Below are positions 33,761-43,936 of a stretch of DNA of 64,000 bases, one piece after another. Position 1 is the first letter of the stretch, and every line of letters begins with the position of its first letter. The notes beneath the pieces are model-generated. The model ran no database searches. It was not told where the DNA came from and worked only from the letters and a program-made list of their open reading frames with translations. Source of the DNA: Dermacentor variabilis (taxonomy: Eukaryota; Arthropoda; Arachnida; Ixodida; Ixodidae); assembly GCF_050947875.1 (NCBI RefSeq), contig NC_134574.1:149018434-149082433 (forward strand), read 5' to 3'. The position numbers and the translations under genes were made by a program.

Positions 33761-33884
33761 TGTTTGCTGTGACGACACCCGACACCATCCGCCTCGGACC
33801 AGCCATTGAGAGACGAGCAGGCGTGCGGACGGGAAAGTTGCGACCGCTCGTCCCTCTCCACTAGAGAGCCACGCTCACGCGGGC

Positions 33885-33945
33885 CGACGCGGGCGGAACG
33901 GACGGGCGGATTGGCCATGTTTGGGCCCTCAAGCCCCAACCTGAC
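33885..33945 (-). repeat. CpG-rich repeat R, copy 2 (inverted)
   Basis: Reverse complement of 27893-27960 over the shared core. On the minus strand this copy carries GGCCAATCC, a CCAAT box. It is embedded in a CpG-rich block, 33760-34090. Confidence 0.75.
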
Positions 33946-34089
33946 GTACGCGTTGGAACGCGTCCGCACACGCCGCGCTGACTCGCGGTCACGTCGCGTC
34001 CGACGGAGGAAGAGGGCGCGCACCCAAACGATGCACGAGTTGTCGCGCGTAGCCACGCGTCTCGTCGCGGAGGCGCAGTGTTGCTAGTT

Positions 34090-35460
34090 TGCATGTTCAA
34101 GGCAGCCTACCTTTCGGTTAACGGCCACGTTAAGCAATGTGTTACATATTGCAAGAAAACACAATAATTCCTAGCTTAAAATTTGTTTTTATATTTCAAA
34201 AACATTTTGCGACTCCTCGTGGGTCATTCAGCTCAACTCCCTATTGCAAAAACCAGCGTCTTCCAGTGTGAAACGAGCGCTTTTCTTGGCACTGGACCGC
34301 ACTGGGTACGCTGGCGCTCGCTATATCTAGGGGTCATAAAACTCTGTTTCGTGTCGCAGCTTGAAATAAAGGTGAGAGCAGCATTCCGGGCAAGTTGGTA
34401 ATCCATTGCTTAAATGATATTGCGCAACAAAAAAAAAAAAAACGACACGGACGTGAGAGAAGACGACACACCAAGCGCAAACTTGGTGTGTGTAAAGGTT
34501 TGTGTGAGCTGTCCTGTTTATTCATGCACATTTGACACTGGAGGTCACTTTCGTTTTTTGCATCTTCCCTTTTAACTGGGTGGATAGCTAAATTCTTGAA
34601 CGAAACCACGCAAACGCAGAGGAAGCCGCATTTTTTAGTAGTTCGCACGTAACATATGACTGGGAGTTGTCGCCATTGTCGCAGTGTTGTGGAGTGGACA
34701 TGAAATCCAGAAATCGTTCAGACGCCCTCGAACGGACCCGGAGTCCGAAGCCTACCGATGACTGATATTACCACACCGATAACAAATCAGAGGTGATTCG
34801 TGCACTTCCACTTTCTCTATTGTAATAAAAAACGTTCTGAGGCTCAAATACACACATTTTAGCTTTCGCCAACTACCCGCGCCGAGATCAGTCCCCACCG
34901 GACCTTAGGCCTAGCGTACCCGACGATTTCGTCTGCATGCTATCGGCGCTCCTAGGCTAAGGAACCATGAAGTCTAACAAGAATAAATCACTCTATATTC
35001 CAGCTTTCGCATCGATGTTCCTAAATAAACAATTTTTTCATGTCTACAGTGCCAGCACAAGAAGCGATGACCGCCGACGTGACGCGTCATAAACGCAGGT
35101 ATATATGTGCTGTCGCCGGAGGCTCCCACCACTAGCCTGCGCTTCTCTGACGAAGAAATATGACTAGACAGACGTGTTGACTGAAAGGCATCACTGAACT
35201 AAGAAAACGTTGCATATCCTTCCCGTGAAGAACAAGAAACGGCTATCGAACTCGGTAGTAGCAGCCCATACAGCGTCCCGGGTCGGCGGTTCATTTAGGA
35301 CTTTTTTCGAAGTTAAAATGCCAATCGCAAGTGAAAATCGATGTTGTGGCACTTGCGAGCATGCTACTCAATACGGACAGCAAATTTTTCTTTGTAGTAT
35401 AGGCGTGAGTTTTTGTTGCTGGGCGATAGCGCATCTACGTGTGCGAGACGTATCTATAAG
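34090..35460. other. Unrecognised DNA
   Basis: No recognised gene. A run of A lies at about 34428-34442. A 96-codon frame at 35210-35500 has no known domain. Confidence 0.4.
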
Positions 35461-35463
35461 GGG

Positions 35464-35905
35464 GTCGGAATCAAATGCCCTCCACCCCACAACAGCCTAA
35501 ATCAGCATGAAGCAACCTCTTGGAGGAGGCTGCAAACAGGAGCATACCCAAATTTAAACACACTAAGCAAAATATTTCCCACCCAGTATAGAGACATTTG
35601 CCCCTGGTGCGGCTCCAAGCCCACCTTATATCACATTACATGGGGATGCGTTCACAATCAACAATTCCTTCAAATAAAAGACCGAAGTGTGGAGCAGTGG
35701 GACAGAGTGCTCTCCAGCAGCGACCCGAAAGTCCAGCATGGACTAGTAAGGCACGCTCACCGAGTAGCCACCCTCAGTGGCGCCTTGTAATAGGGGCATC
35801 GACCCTGCGCAGATAGGGAAGAAGACCGTGAAGACGGCCGGCCACATGTGGCACCGCTGATTTCTCACCAATTAGAGCAAATAATATTTTTCCTCCTTCT
35901 CTGCG
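35464..35905 (+). pseudogene. I-type LINE 3, C-terminal fragment
   Basis: A plus-strand frame with EATSWRRLQTGAYPNLNTL, then the zinc finger CPWCGSKPTLYHITWGC (C-x2-C-x8-H-x4-C) and a final ATLSGAL followed by a stop at about 35790. This is the C-terminus of an RNase H-bearing LINE group common in ticks. A short UTR runs to about 35905, ending in TTTTTCCTCCTTC, the usual end for the group. Everything upstream is missing. Confidence 0.75.
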
Positions 35906-35932
35906 AAACTAAACCTGCTTCTCGATTTTGAC

Positions 35933-36918
35933 ATGGCAAATTATTCGTCCGTGTTTATCCGCTGTCAGAAGAAGACGGCGTTCCGAACGGTCGCGTTTTT
36001 TATATTCTCCGCTTCAAAGGATTTATCGGCCCCTGGCCGAGGTGCCGCTCAGGCTCCAGCCAGCAGCAATGACTACCGCGTTGTGCTACCTCGTCTTCCT
36101 ACCGGTAAGCTGGTTGTGGACTCCGTTTTCCTGCATGCTGACTTAAATGGTCGACCGTACAGAGCCCAAGACTTCAGAGACGCCCTTCGGAACGTTATTG
36201 ACCTGAAGGAAGTAAGTTCCATCGGTAAATTTCAGATGTCGCACGTGTGGATGGTGAGGTGCAAATCAGGGATGACAAAATGAAAGCTAGTCACATGCGG
36301 GGAATCATCAGTAAAAGGTAGATGCTGCGCCATTATTGATCCTGAGCCCACGGAAGTTAAAATGAAGCTTTTGTGGCTTCCTGAGCGTTTGGAAGACGAC
36401 CACACTCGAGATGCGCTCCAGGCTTACGGGAAAGTCAAATCTATATCAGTGGAAAGCTCGAGAGTATTGGAGATGGAACAAATGTGTACGCTAAATCGCG
36501 ACGTGGTGTTGACTCTTGCCGATGGAGCCAGCGTGGGGGACGTTCCACGTCTACTACCTGTTTGTGGAGTGCAGAGCCTTGTATTAATTCCAGGCCGGCC
36601 CCCGCTTTGTCTGCGCTGCAACAAGGCAGGGCATATTCGTCGCAACTGCAGAACCCCGCGTTGTGAAGCCTGCCGGCGCTTTGGCCACACAGCTGAAGAA
36701 TGTGTCGTAACGTACGCCGATAAGTTACGACACAGAACAAGGCCTCCGGATGAAGGCTTGCAATATTGCAAGCCTTGCAGTATTCATATTCATTCAAGAT
36801 CATATAATGGATATTACGGACGTTCTCCACGCAACTGGAGACGTTCCCTCTTCCACAGAGACCAGCTGTGCCAGTAAAGCCCCTGTACATCTTAAAGACA
36901 ATGGCATCGCACAATTGC
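35933..36918 (+). pseudogene. L1/Tx1-like ORF1, N-terminal part
   Basis: An RNA-binding ORF1. From ATG 35933 the frame is open except for a TGA at 36281-36283, and the reading frame is the same on both sides. An RRM-like region precedes two CCHC knuckles, CLRCNKAGHIRRNC and CEACRRFGHTAEEC, both intact. After position 36750 the frame changes through an insertion containing a 24-bp perfect palindrome (36753-36776). The protein stops at DNGIAQLP near 36918, where foreign DNA begins; it resumes at 38609. Confidence 0.82.
36753..36776. repeat. Perfect 24-bp palindrome
   Basis: AAGGCTTGCAAT followed by its exact reverse complement, with no spacer, inside ORF1 of the L1/Tx1-like LINE where the frame shifts. 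Confidence 0.9.
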
Positions 36919-38084
36919 CCATGAAAAAAAATTACCGACGATTACGTTACTTCCTAATGCGAAATTTGAGCGCAGCAAATAAGCTGTTTCACCTTTTCGA
37001 TAGATTGAGGCAAAGAAATCGAGCAACACATGTATGCGCTATCACAGAATTTTTTTTTTTTCACACGTATTCCTTTAACAAAGACTCCACTAACAGTTCT
37101 TGACAGTCATGAAGGAAGCTTTGTGGTCGGAGAAATAGACTGATATATGTTCGACTTGGTACACCAATGCTTGATTCTCAAAGACGAGATCTATACAAGT
37201 GCCTCGCGAGGTTGTCACAGCCGTGGGACGCGTTACGAGCGAGAGGAACGGGATGTTCTCCCGCATAAGTGTTAGGAAATTGCTGTTTGTCTTTATGTCA
37301 AGCCGCCACCGATCTGGCTCTCTGATTGCCACCGCACAGGGCGAACGGCAGCGGCGATTTCGGCTCGGGCGGTGCACATATACAGATCCGCCGCCACCGA
37401 TCTGGCTCTCTGATTGCCACCGCACAGGCGTTGCGTTGGAGGAGGAGCGAAGAAAGGAATTAAGTTCGAGCCGGCGCTTTGACAACCGGAGACTCGCAGG
37501 AAGAGGGGGGAGGGGGGCGGCGTGTACACCCAGCGGCAAACGATGGGGGCAGAAGCGCGCGCAGCAAGCGGACAACACGATAAAGGGAGGAGGGAAGAGA
37601 TAGCCGCGACTGACTGATGCCGCTGACGCCGATAGTGAGTCAACCCCAGCTGCGGAGTTGGTTTCAGGGACAACGCCGCCGATGCCGACACAAACAATAT
37701 GATACCCTCGCTTCCGCAGCGCTAAGAACCAGGTCTAGCCGTGGGAAGGTGGTCACGTATTCGTCGACGTGCCGGGGCCTACGTGAAATAACCGGCGCGT
37801 CGGCAACTGAAGAGCACCCTATCCGCCACACAAGAACAGGGGGGGGGGACCCTTTCCTCCTCTTTCTGCATGGCGGCGACGGTGTTCTATGCAGTCACGT
37901 TATCTTGATTCTATAGCGGAGTCAGCGGCATCAGTCGGTCGCTGCTAGCGCTGGGGGGATGAAAGGGGGGCGGAGCTGGTTACGAGGCCGACGACAACGC
38001 CGACGACGACGCGAAACCCAGGAACGGACGCCAAAGAGCTGCGCTCTAAAAAATGGCTGTGGCTTAACTAAGGTTAAGCCCAGG

Positions 38085-38604
38085 ATGCGAAGCATACTAG
38101 CCTTTATTTTAACGCGACAGCGTTAAGGAGCTCGTGTCGCAGAAAAGCCGGTGTCGTCGGCGTCGGCTCAGGCGTGCGGCGCTTGCTCAGGCGCACATTT
38201 CGTTGTCGCGCCGAACGCTGCGTTGCTCGACGCTCACCGCGTCCGATGCGGGGCGCGTAGTCGCTGCGCCGTAGCAAAGCCACCTAGAAACAGTCTCTGT
38301 AGCACGCCGCAATCTTCGCTTCTCATTCCAACGAGCAGCTCTGTCTCCAGGAGGCATCTCACCTCGTGAGTGTCTAGCAGAGGCAAGCGCAGCTGCTTAT
38401 ATACCGCCGCGAGCGACGGCGCGAGTTGGAGCCCCGTTTCTCCTCTCTCGTGACGTCACGGTGTCACGTGGTCAGCCTTGAAGGCGACGGCGCGAGTTGG
38501 AGCCCCGTTTCTCCTCTGTCGTGACGTCACGGTGTCACGTGGTATTGAAGGCGACACCGCCGCGCCTGAGGCGCTGGGTTGAGCCCTAGTAATATGCTTC
38601 GCAT
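38085..38604. repeat. Inverted ends ATGCGAAGCATA around 520 bp
   Basis: ATGCGAAGCATA at 38085-38096 and TATGCTTCGCAT at 38593-38604 are exact reverse complements, each with CTAG close by on the inner or outer side. They may mark a MITE-like element nested at the right end of the composite insertion. Confidence 0.5.
38413..38550 (+). repeat. Tandem duplication with CRE and E-box sites
   Basis: Two units (71 and 67 bases) starting GCGACGGCGCGAGTTGGAGC. Each contains GTGACGTCACGGTGTCACGT, i.e. a perfect cAMP-response-type palindrome TGACGTCA and a CACGTG E-box. The similarity is to known factor sites only; no function is shown. Confidence 0.8.
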
Positions 38605-38608
38605 AAAA

Positions 38609-39033
38609 GGAAAGTACTGAAGAGAAAGATGACCAACCGAAGCAACAACCCAAAGAAGCACCCGCTGCCAAGGAGCCAGTTGCTGCCCAACAAGCGAATG
38701 AGGGAGCCGGAAATGACTCATCTGGTACATCCACGCATCTCGACACGTGCGCTATGCTGGCAGAGGACGAAGTATCGTCTGTCCTCAAATTGTATCGAAA
38801 TGTAGTATCGGCGTTACTTCGTAACGCCGATACTACAATTCCGAAGAGACGTGCGACTAACAGATCGGAATCAAGCACGGACAGCGAGACGACCAGTGCC
38901 ACAAGAAAAGCACGTCGCCGCAAAACATCGAAACACTCGGGAAAGTGCCGACGATCATGGTCTAGAACGCCTGGTGGGGGTTCGGAGGGAGCCTCGCCGT
39001 TGCTCTCTAGGACCAATCACATAGATCATTAGG
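38609..39033 (+). pseudogene. L1/Tx1-like ORF1, C-terminal part
   Basis: Continuation of ORF1 after the insertion. The beginning is Lys/Gln/Pro-rich (EEKDDQPKQQPKEAPAAKEP), then LAEDEVSSVLKLYRN and a Ser/Thr and Arg-rich tail (SARKARRRK-like) ending in a stop at about 39030. It fits the low-complexity ORF1 tails of this LINE group. The tail is 22 bases short of the ORF2 ATG at 39055. Confidence 0.65.
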
Positions 39034-39054
39034 TCCAAATAGTTGATTGTTACC

Positions 39055-39945
39055 ATGGCCCTGTCCCAGCAACTTCTCTTTGCAACTTTGAACGTACGAG
39101 GCCTTAGGTCTTTGCAGAAACAGGTGCAGCTTCGCCGGCTTTTGTCTAGGAAGCGCCTCGACTTCACCGTGCAGGAGGCGAAGATTGAGAGTGATGACGA
39201 GACAGAAAGGGCTGTGCGACCTTTTCTGTCTGAGTATAGTGTTTGCGTTTGACACGCGCTTGGTTTATCCGCGGGCGGTTTCCTGTATCTGAAAAAGAGC
39301 CTACTTTGTGAAGCATTTAGTTACCATGTCGACAATGAAGGTCGATATATATGTTGTGATGTTGTGTTGCAGGGTGTGTCATGACGAATAGTCAACGTCT
39401 ATACATATAATGACGCTGCAAGACGAATTCTTTTATTTGATACTGTGTCTAGTCTATTGGACTGCGATCGTTGCATTGTTTTAATGGGAGATTTCAATTG
39501 TGTATGTGATCCGAGCGATCGAAGCGCCATTCACACTCAGCTGGACAGGAGGGGTGAAGTTTTGTTTAACATATTAGAAAATGCAGGGCTCGTTGATATG
39601 GGAGTGTTGGGACACGGAGCTCGCTCTTATACACGAATTCAAGGTCGTTCCTACGCCCGCCTTGATGGCAGTTATGTTTCATCACTCCTCTCTCGAGGAC
39701 TATCCTGTATTACTATCCCAGTTTCGTTCTCTGATAATTGTATGGTTATCGCAAAGATTGGTGAAAAATCTGTAACTTATTTCCGACCACAGTGGGCACT
39801 CTGGAAGCTTAACTCTGCGCTCCTAATTGATCAAGAATTTATTAATCGCGTGCGCATGGCTCTAAGAAATTCTCTTTTCACTGGCTTGCCATTATTTGCT
39901 GCTTGGGAACTATTTAAACAAGAAGTTCGTACAGTGGCTATATAA
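39055..39945 (+). pseudogene. L1/Tx1-like ORF2 endonuclease
   Basis: From ATG 39055 (ACCATGG context) one frame runs to 39945, with TGA codons at 39250-39252 and about 39382. LLFATLNVRGLRSLQKQVQL is the family start. LMGDFNCVCDPSDRS is a catalytic block. The terminal SDH triad reads SFSDNCMVI, with His replaced by Asn, which should abolish nicking. The endonuclease fold is complete at about 230 residues plus linker. The following stretch to RT (39946-40320) is frameshifted. Confidence 0.82.
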
Positions 39946-40319
39946 ATTGGATCGGTCAAATCATTCTTAGAAAGAATGAAGAAAAAATGCTTCTTAAGAG
40001 CCTATTTAGCCTTTATGATATGGAATGCCAAATGCCAGGCACTTGCAGTGTTGACATAGAAAATCTTAAATGTGAGTTACAAAAGTATGATGCACTGCGT
40101 TAGAGAGGTGCGCGAATTCGATCTAGAAATAGGCGTGCTCTGCAATCTGAGCAACCAACACGTCAAGCTTTACTTGACGAGCGACATCACGGTGTTTCCA
40201 AAGTAATTCCGGAAATATACTCCGAAGGTAGTCTTCTAACAAATACCAATTACTTAATTTCTCACTTACTACACTGTGTTATTTAGTGCCCCTCCGGACG
40301 ATCACTATGCATAAGTTTT

Positions 40320-42395
40320 AGAGAGTTTTGTATCTCTTGTAAAACCTTTACAGGATGATGACTGTGCAGTGATCAGTGGTAGCCTTACGATCCAAGAAAT
40401 TGAGCTAGCTATTGATCAGCTGCCTTTGTCAAAGACACCCGGCCCCGATGGACTTTCAAGTGCATTTTACAAAGCTTTCAAATCAATTATCAGTCCCATT
40501 TTATTGGACGTTTTTATTACAAGTTTAGAGGTGGACGCCGTTCCGTAATCGTTTTGCAAAACCCACACAGTTTTAATTCCCAAAAGTTCAGATACAGAGA
40601 AACTGCGTTCTGTTGAAAGCTAGCGACCAATCACATTGTCAAACGTGGATTACAAAATTTTCGCAAAAGTTTTATCTAATAGATTGCAATTTGCGATGTC
40701 AATTCTAATTGGTTCCCATCAGACGTGTGGAATTAGGGGCCGATCAATTCTAACCAACACTGAGCTGAGGTTCCACTGAGCAGCTTGCAATGCTCCAGGC
40801 AGACCTTGCTAAAGTTTTTGGTCGTGTCAGTCAGTCCTATTTATTTTTTCTTCTGCAGCATGCCAATGTTCGCTCCATTGCGCTTAAAGGCGTTAGACTT
40901 TGCTACACCTGTTGTACTACTCGTTTAGTCATTAATGGACAACTCTACGAACCCGTTTTTGTTTGCTCATCAGTAAAATAAGGATGCCCGATGTCCCCAC
41001 TACTATTCGCCCTTTACCTGGAACCGCTATGCTTAAGCGTAATTCAGTCGAGTTACATCCATGACTTCAATACACTGGGTAATGAAGTAAAAGTCTTAGG
41101 TTATGTCGATAATCTAGCGTTCTTCTGCACGGATAAGCCCAGTGTTGAAAGGTAGTATCGACAATAGAAGAATTTGGCAACGTATCAGAAGCACGAATGA
41201 ACTCAAAAGGTTTAGGCTTATGGTTTGGCTCATGGCCCTATACACCAGAATAGTTTGCAGGCGTTAAGTGGAATGATGTCCCAGCAAAGTATGTTGGCGT
41301 GCCGCTAGGCGCATATAAATTAAGCGCACACTATTGGAAAGAATGGGTTCGGCCCTACAAAGTTACGCCGAGACATTCGTTCCACAACGACTTTTTATTT
41401 TTGGGAAAGCCGAAGCCTGCAATATGTTCTTGGCAACAAAAATTTACTATGTATTGCAAGTTATTTATTGTGCTAGGCTATACATTCAACGCTTTCACCG
41501 TATATTTGCCGCCTTCGTATGGTCTTCAACTTTTGAGCCCATGAGGCGAGATAATATTTTATGCCTGTTAGTGAAGGTGGGCTAGGCTTAGTACACCTTT
41601 ATGTGTGGCAAATAGTGCCTCGTTTCTTCTTTTTTCGTGATACTTCGCAACCTATAATTCGGTCATACATGCAAGTCGCACTTGTTAATGCGTTACCTGA
41701 TTTAGTTGTTTCTTCAAATTTTTCTTCGCGTTTATGCTTGTGGGGGTTCATGCAAGAAATTTACTTGGCGGTTCGTTTCCTGACATTTCGGTTTTCCACT
41801 GAGTACTTGTACTCTGTGTCGCGCGTTGTACAAAGATGTACTGTCCATGCTATTTCAGCCTCCATTTTACCGATCACTATACATTAAATGGCCTGGCCAC
41901 GACGTACTAAAGCGGCTTCGCAAAATGTATTTATCCCCTTGTTGCAAAACATTCTTTTATAAACTTCATAGTGAAACCATACCGGTAAAAACATGGCCAC
42001 AAAAAAACAAGGGTATCTTTGTCTCTTCTGTCAACGGTTGCCTTTGTAATGTACCAGAGACAATTGAACAGTGTTTTGTTAGCTGCACCGACGCCATTCT
42101 ATTCTGGGATGTCCGCCAACGGACATTAAAGAAAGACTTTGAGATAAACGCTCATACTGTGCGATACCTGCTGCCAACCTCTGATAATGGTGCACCTTTG
42201 GATACGCGTTTTCTCATGGCAAGGCACAGTTTGTGGAAAACGCGAATGATGGACCGAAACGCCGAAACGGTGGTGCCTACAAGGGTACATTTTATCCAAA
42301 TGACCCTACACCTAAAACATGTTTATGATGGACTCGCTATACAACCGGACTGGTACCCTATATTGGTGAGGTGCTTATCCTTACCACCCTTCTAA
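40320..42395 (+). pseudogene. L1/Tx1-like ORF2 reverse transcriptase and C-terminus
   Basis: RT blocks in several frames: LSKTPGPDGLSSAFYKAF (about 40423), RPITLSNVDYKIFAKVL (about 40625), SPLLFALYLEPL (about 40992), and the palm box reading YVDNLAFFC (about 41102), where the second Asp of YxDD is Asn. The C-terminus is open for 189 codons (41826-42395): an Asp/Cys region, then LWKTRMMDRNAETVVPTRVH and a final CLSLPPF, typical for Tx1-like LINEs. The stop at 42393-42395 starts the 3' UTR. Confidence 0.82.
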
Positions 42396-42546
42396 AGTGA
42401 AACCAACGTTTCTACTCACAATATGAACTGTGCCTTTTCTGTGTGTCACTTTCATTGTGCTCTCCATTCTCTGACTATGCAGAACTGGTGAATGTCGGTT
42501 TGACTGCTACTATAATAAATACCATGAAAGAAAGAAAGAAAAACTG

Positions 42547-42611
42547 TCATGGCGTAGCGGTAAAGTACCGGGCTTTGGATACGCAGGTCGGACGATCTAA
42601 TCCTGGTCGGA
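42547..42611 (+). repeat. tRNA-Gln-like SINE head or tRNA relic
   Basis: TCATGGCGTAGCGGTAAAGT resembles a tRNA D-arm with box A. CGGGCTTTGGATACGC is an anticodon-arm-like stretch with TTG in the anticodon position, and GACGATCTAATCCTGGTC is a damaged box B/T-arm. A complete cloverleaf cannot be drawn. It directly follows the (GAAA)n tail of the LINE. Confidence 0.45.
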
Positions 42612-42794
42612 GCAAATTTTGTTTTTTTATTGTAATAAAGCGCTCTCTGTTGCTTTCTCTATACAAAAAATATATACGGTGTCAAGGCACCGCGTATTTA
42701 ACGCGCTAAAGCTGTTTTTCGCACCCGTAGCCAGCGCCTCCCAGTACGCCGCGCTTGCTTAGCGCCCCAGCGTCGAGCGCGCGGCACTGGGCCC

Positions 42795-43507
42795 TGTTAG
42801 ATACGGAACCATTTCCTGAGCCTACTTCGAGTTCACCAGACCACATCGAATCGCGCCACAGCTAATTAAGGAGCGCAGAAGCGCGTATACCACATTCCCG
42901 AGGCGCGGCACGTGCAAACGAGTTGGCGTACCCCCCTCGTATACCGCATCTGGAGCTATTCACTGCTTGACTCTTCCCGACAGTGTAGCGAGAGCCTGGC
43001 ACTATTCCAGGTAAAGTAGGTCCCGACGCAAGACGGCTGTAATGCACCGTGAAACCCTGTCAGCGTCGCCCCCTTCCGCCAATTTGTGACGGTAGTTGCA
43101 GACCGGGACGGCAAGACCGCAGAGAGAAGTAAGCACTCGGACAATTGGGGACCAAGGAGCGACCCTCTCCGCCGGGTGTGACACCATCGCAATGGCGCTT
43201 ACCATTGGCCGAAAATGACGACACCTGAGCGGGCTCACCGATTGGCCGAAAACGGCGTCACCTGAGCGGGCTCGCCGACTGGCCGAACGTGACGTGTCTT
43301 CGAGAAACTGAAGGGCTTAAAAGCCAGAGACCGGGAGCATTCTTAGAGCTTTCCTTGATTCATCTCTTTCGAGCTTCTTGCCACGGGCCGCAGCGTCCGA
43401 GCTGCTGCCGGCCCGTAATTACTTTAAGACAGTTAATTTACTTTCACTGTAAATAATGTAAATAAACCTCCAAGTTTTTCATCCCGACGTCCTCCTCAAC
43501 TCTTACA
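42795..43507 (+). repeat. Element C 5' LTR (713 bp)
   Basis: Begins TGTTAGATACGGAACC and ends CTCTTACA. The U3 region has three 37-base repeats starting ATTGGCCGAAAA (43204, 43241, 43278), each offering an inverted CCAAT box (ATTGG; the third is ACTGG). A TATA-like CTTAAAAG lies near 43318, and the polyadenylation signal AATAAA at about 43459. Confidence 0.75.
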
Positions 43508-43509
43508 AC

Positions 43510-43527
43510 TGGTTGCCAGCGATGGGA
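43510..43527 (+). promoter_or_regulatory. Element C primer-binding site
   Basis: TGGTTGCCAGCGATGGGA begins two bases after the LTR. TGG pairs with the CCA end of a tRNA primer; I could not name the tRNA. Confidence 0.6.
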
Positions 43528-43585
43528 TCGCCTCCAAATGCAACGACTGGTGGCAGCGCTACGGATCAACCTTCGTCGAAAGAAA

Positions 43586-43775
43586 TACTGAGGAACCCGG
43601 AACAGCGAAAAAGAGCCTTCGTTTAAAGGAGTCCCGAGGAACTTGGAACAGCGAAGAAGAGAGAGCCTTCGTCTAAGTAGTCCTGAGGAACTGGGAGTAG
43701 CGAAGAAGAGCGAGCCTTCGACCCAGGGAGTCCTGAGGAACCGGGAACAGCGGACCAATGAGCCAGATGGCAGGG
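43586..43775 (+). repeat. Leader tandem repeats of element C
   Basis: About 3.5 units of 45-50 bases, built on CTGAGGAAC...GGAACAGCGAAGAAGAG and GAGCCTTCGTCTAA. They lie between the primer site and gag, where packaging signals usually lie. Confidence 0.75.
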
Positions 43776-43936
43776 TGCTGCAACCGTAAGTGAGCGCGTG
43801 GTTTTTTCCTTTTGATTCGCCAGACTTCAAATGTGTGCTTATTTTGATAGTTCTAGGAATCGGGAATTTGTTGCATTGTGTGTTTGCACAAATTAATTAA
43901 GGAAAACAGTTCTAACCACCAGTCGGGGCAGCTGCC

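Larger units (their letters stand above)
36919..38608. mobile_element. Composite insertion splitting ORF1
   Basis: ORF1 protein homology ends at about 36918 and resumes at 38609, which defines the insert. Its left border carries the AATTACCGACGATTACGTTA motif, also seen at 22953. Inside are a 39-base direct repeat at 37302-37340 and 37390-37428 (GCCGCCACCGATCTGGCTCT), a segment with short inverted ends at 38085-38604, and a 71-base tandem duplication at 38413-38550. It has no coding capacity. The class is unclear: a nonautonomous DNA transposon or Helitron-like element is possible. Confidence 0.7.
35906..42541 (+). mobile_element. L1/Tx1-like two-ORF LINE, interrupted in ORF1
   Basis: A plus-strand element with a zinc-knuckle ORF1, an endonuclease-RT ORF2, a 3' UTR and a (GAAA)n tail at 42524-42541. 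Without the 1.7-kb insertion at 36919-38608 its length is about 4.9 kb, near full length. Several stops and at least two lost catalytic residues show that it is dead. It begins directly at the end of the I-type LINE 3 tail. Confidence 0.85.

Noticed and set aside
33745..34100. Overlapping frames of 70-100 codons on both strands in the CpG-rich block
   Set aside because: GC-rich DNA has few stops in any frame; the Arg/Ala-rich translations have no domain and the DNA is a dispersed repeat.
37090..37697. Frames of 130-160 codons inside the composite insertion
   Set aside because: They arise from a GC-rich 39-base direct repeat read in several frames on both strands.
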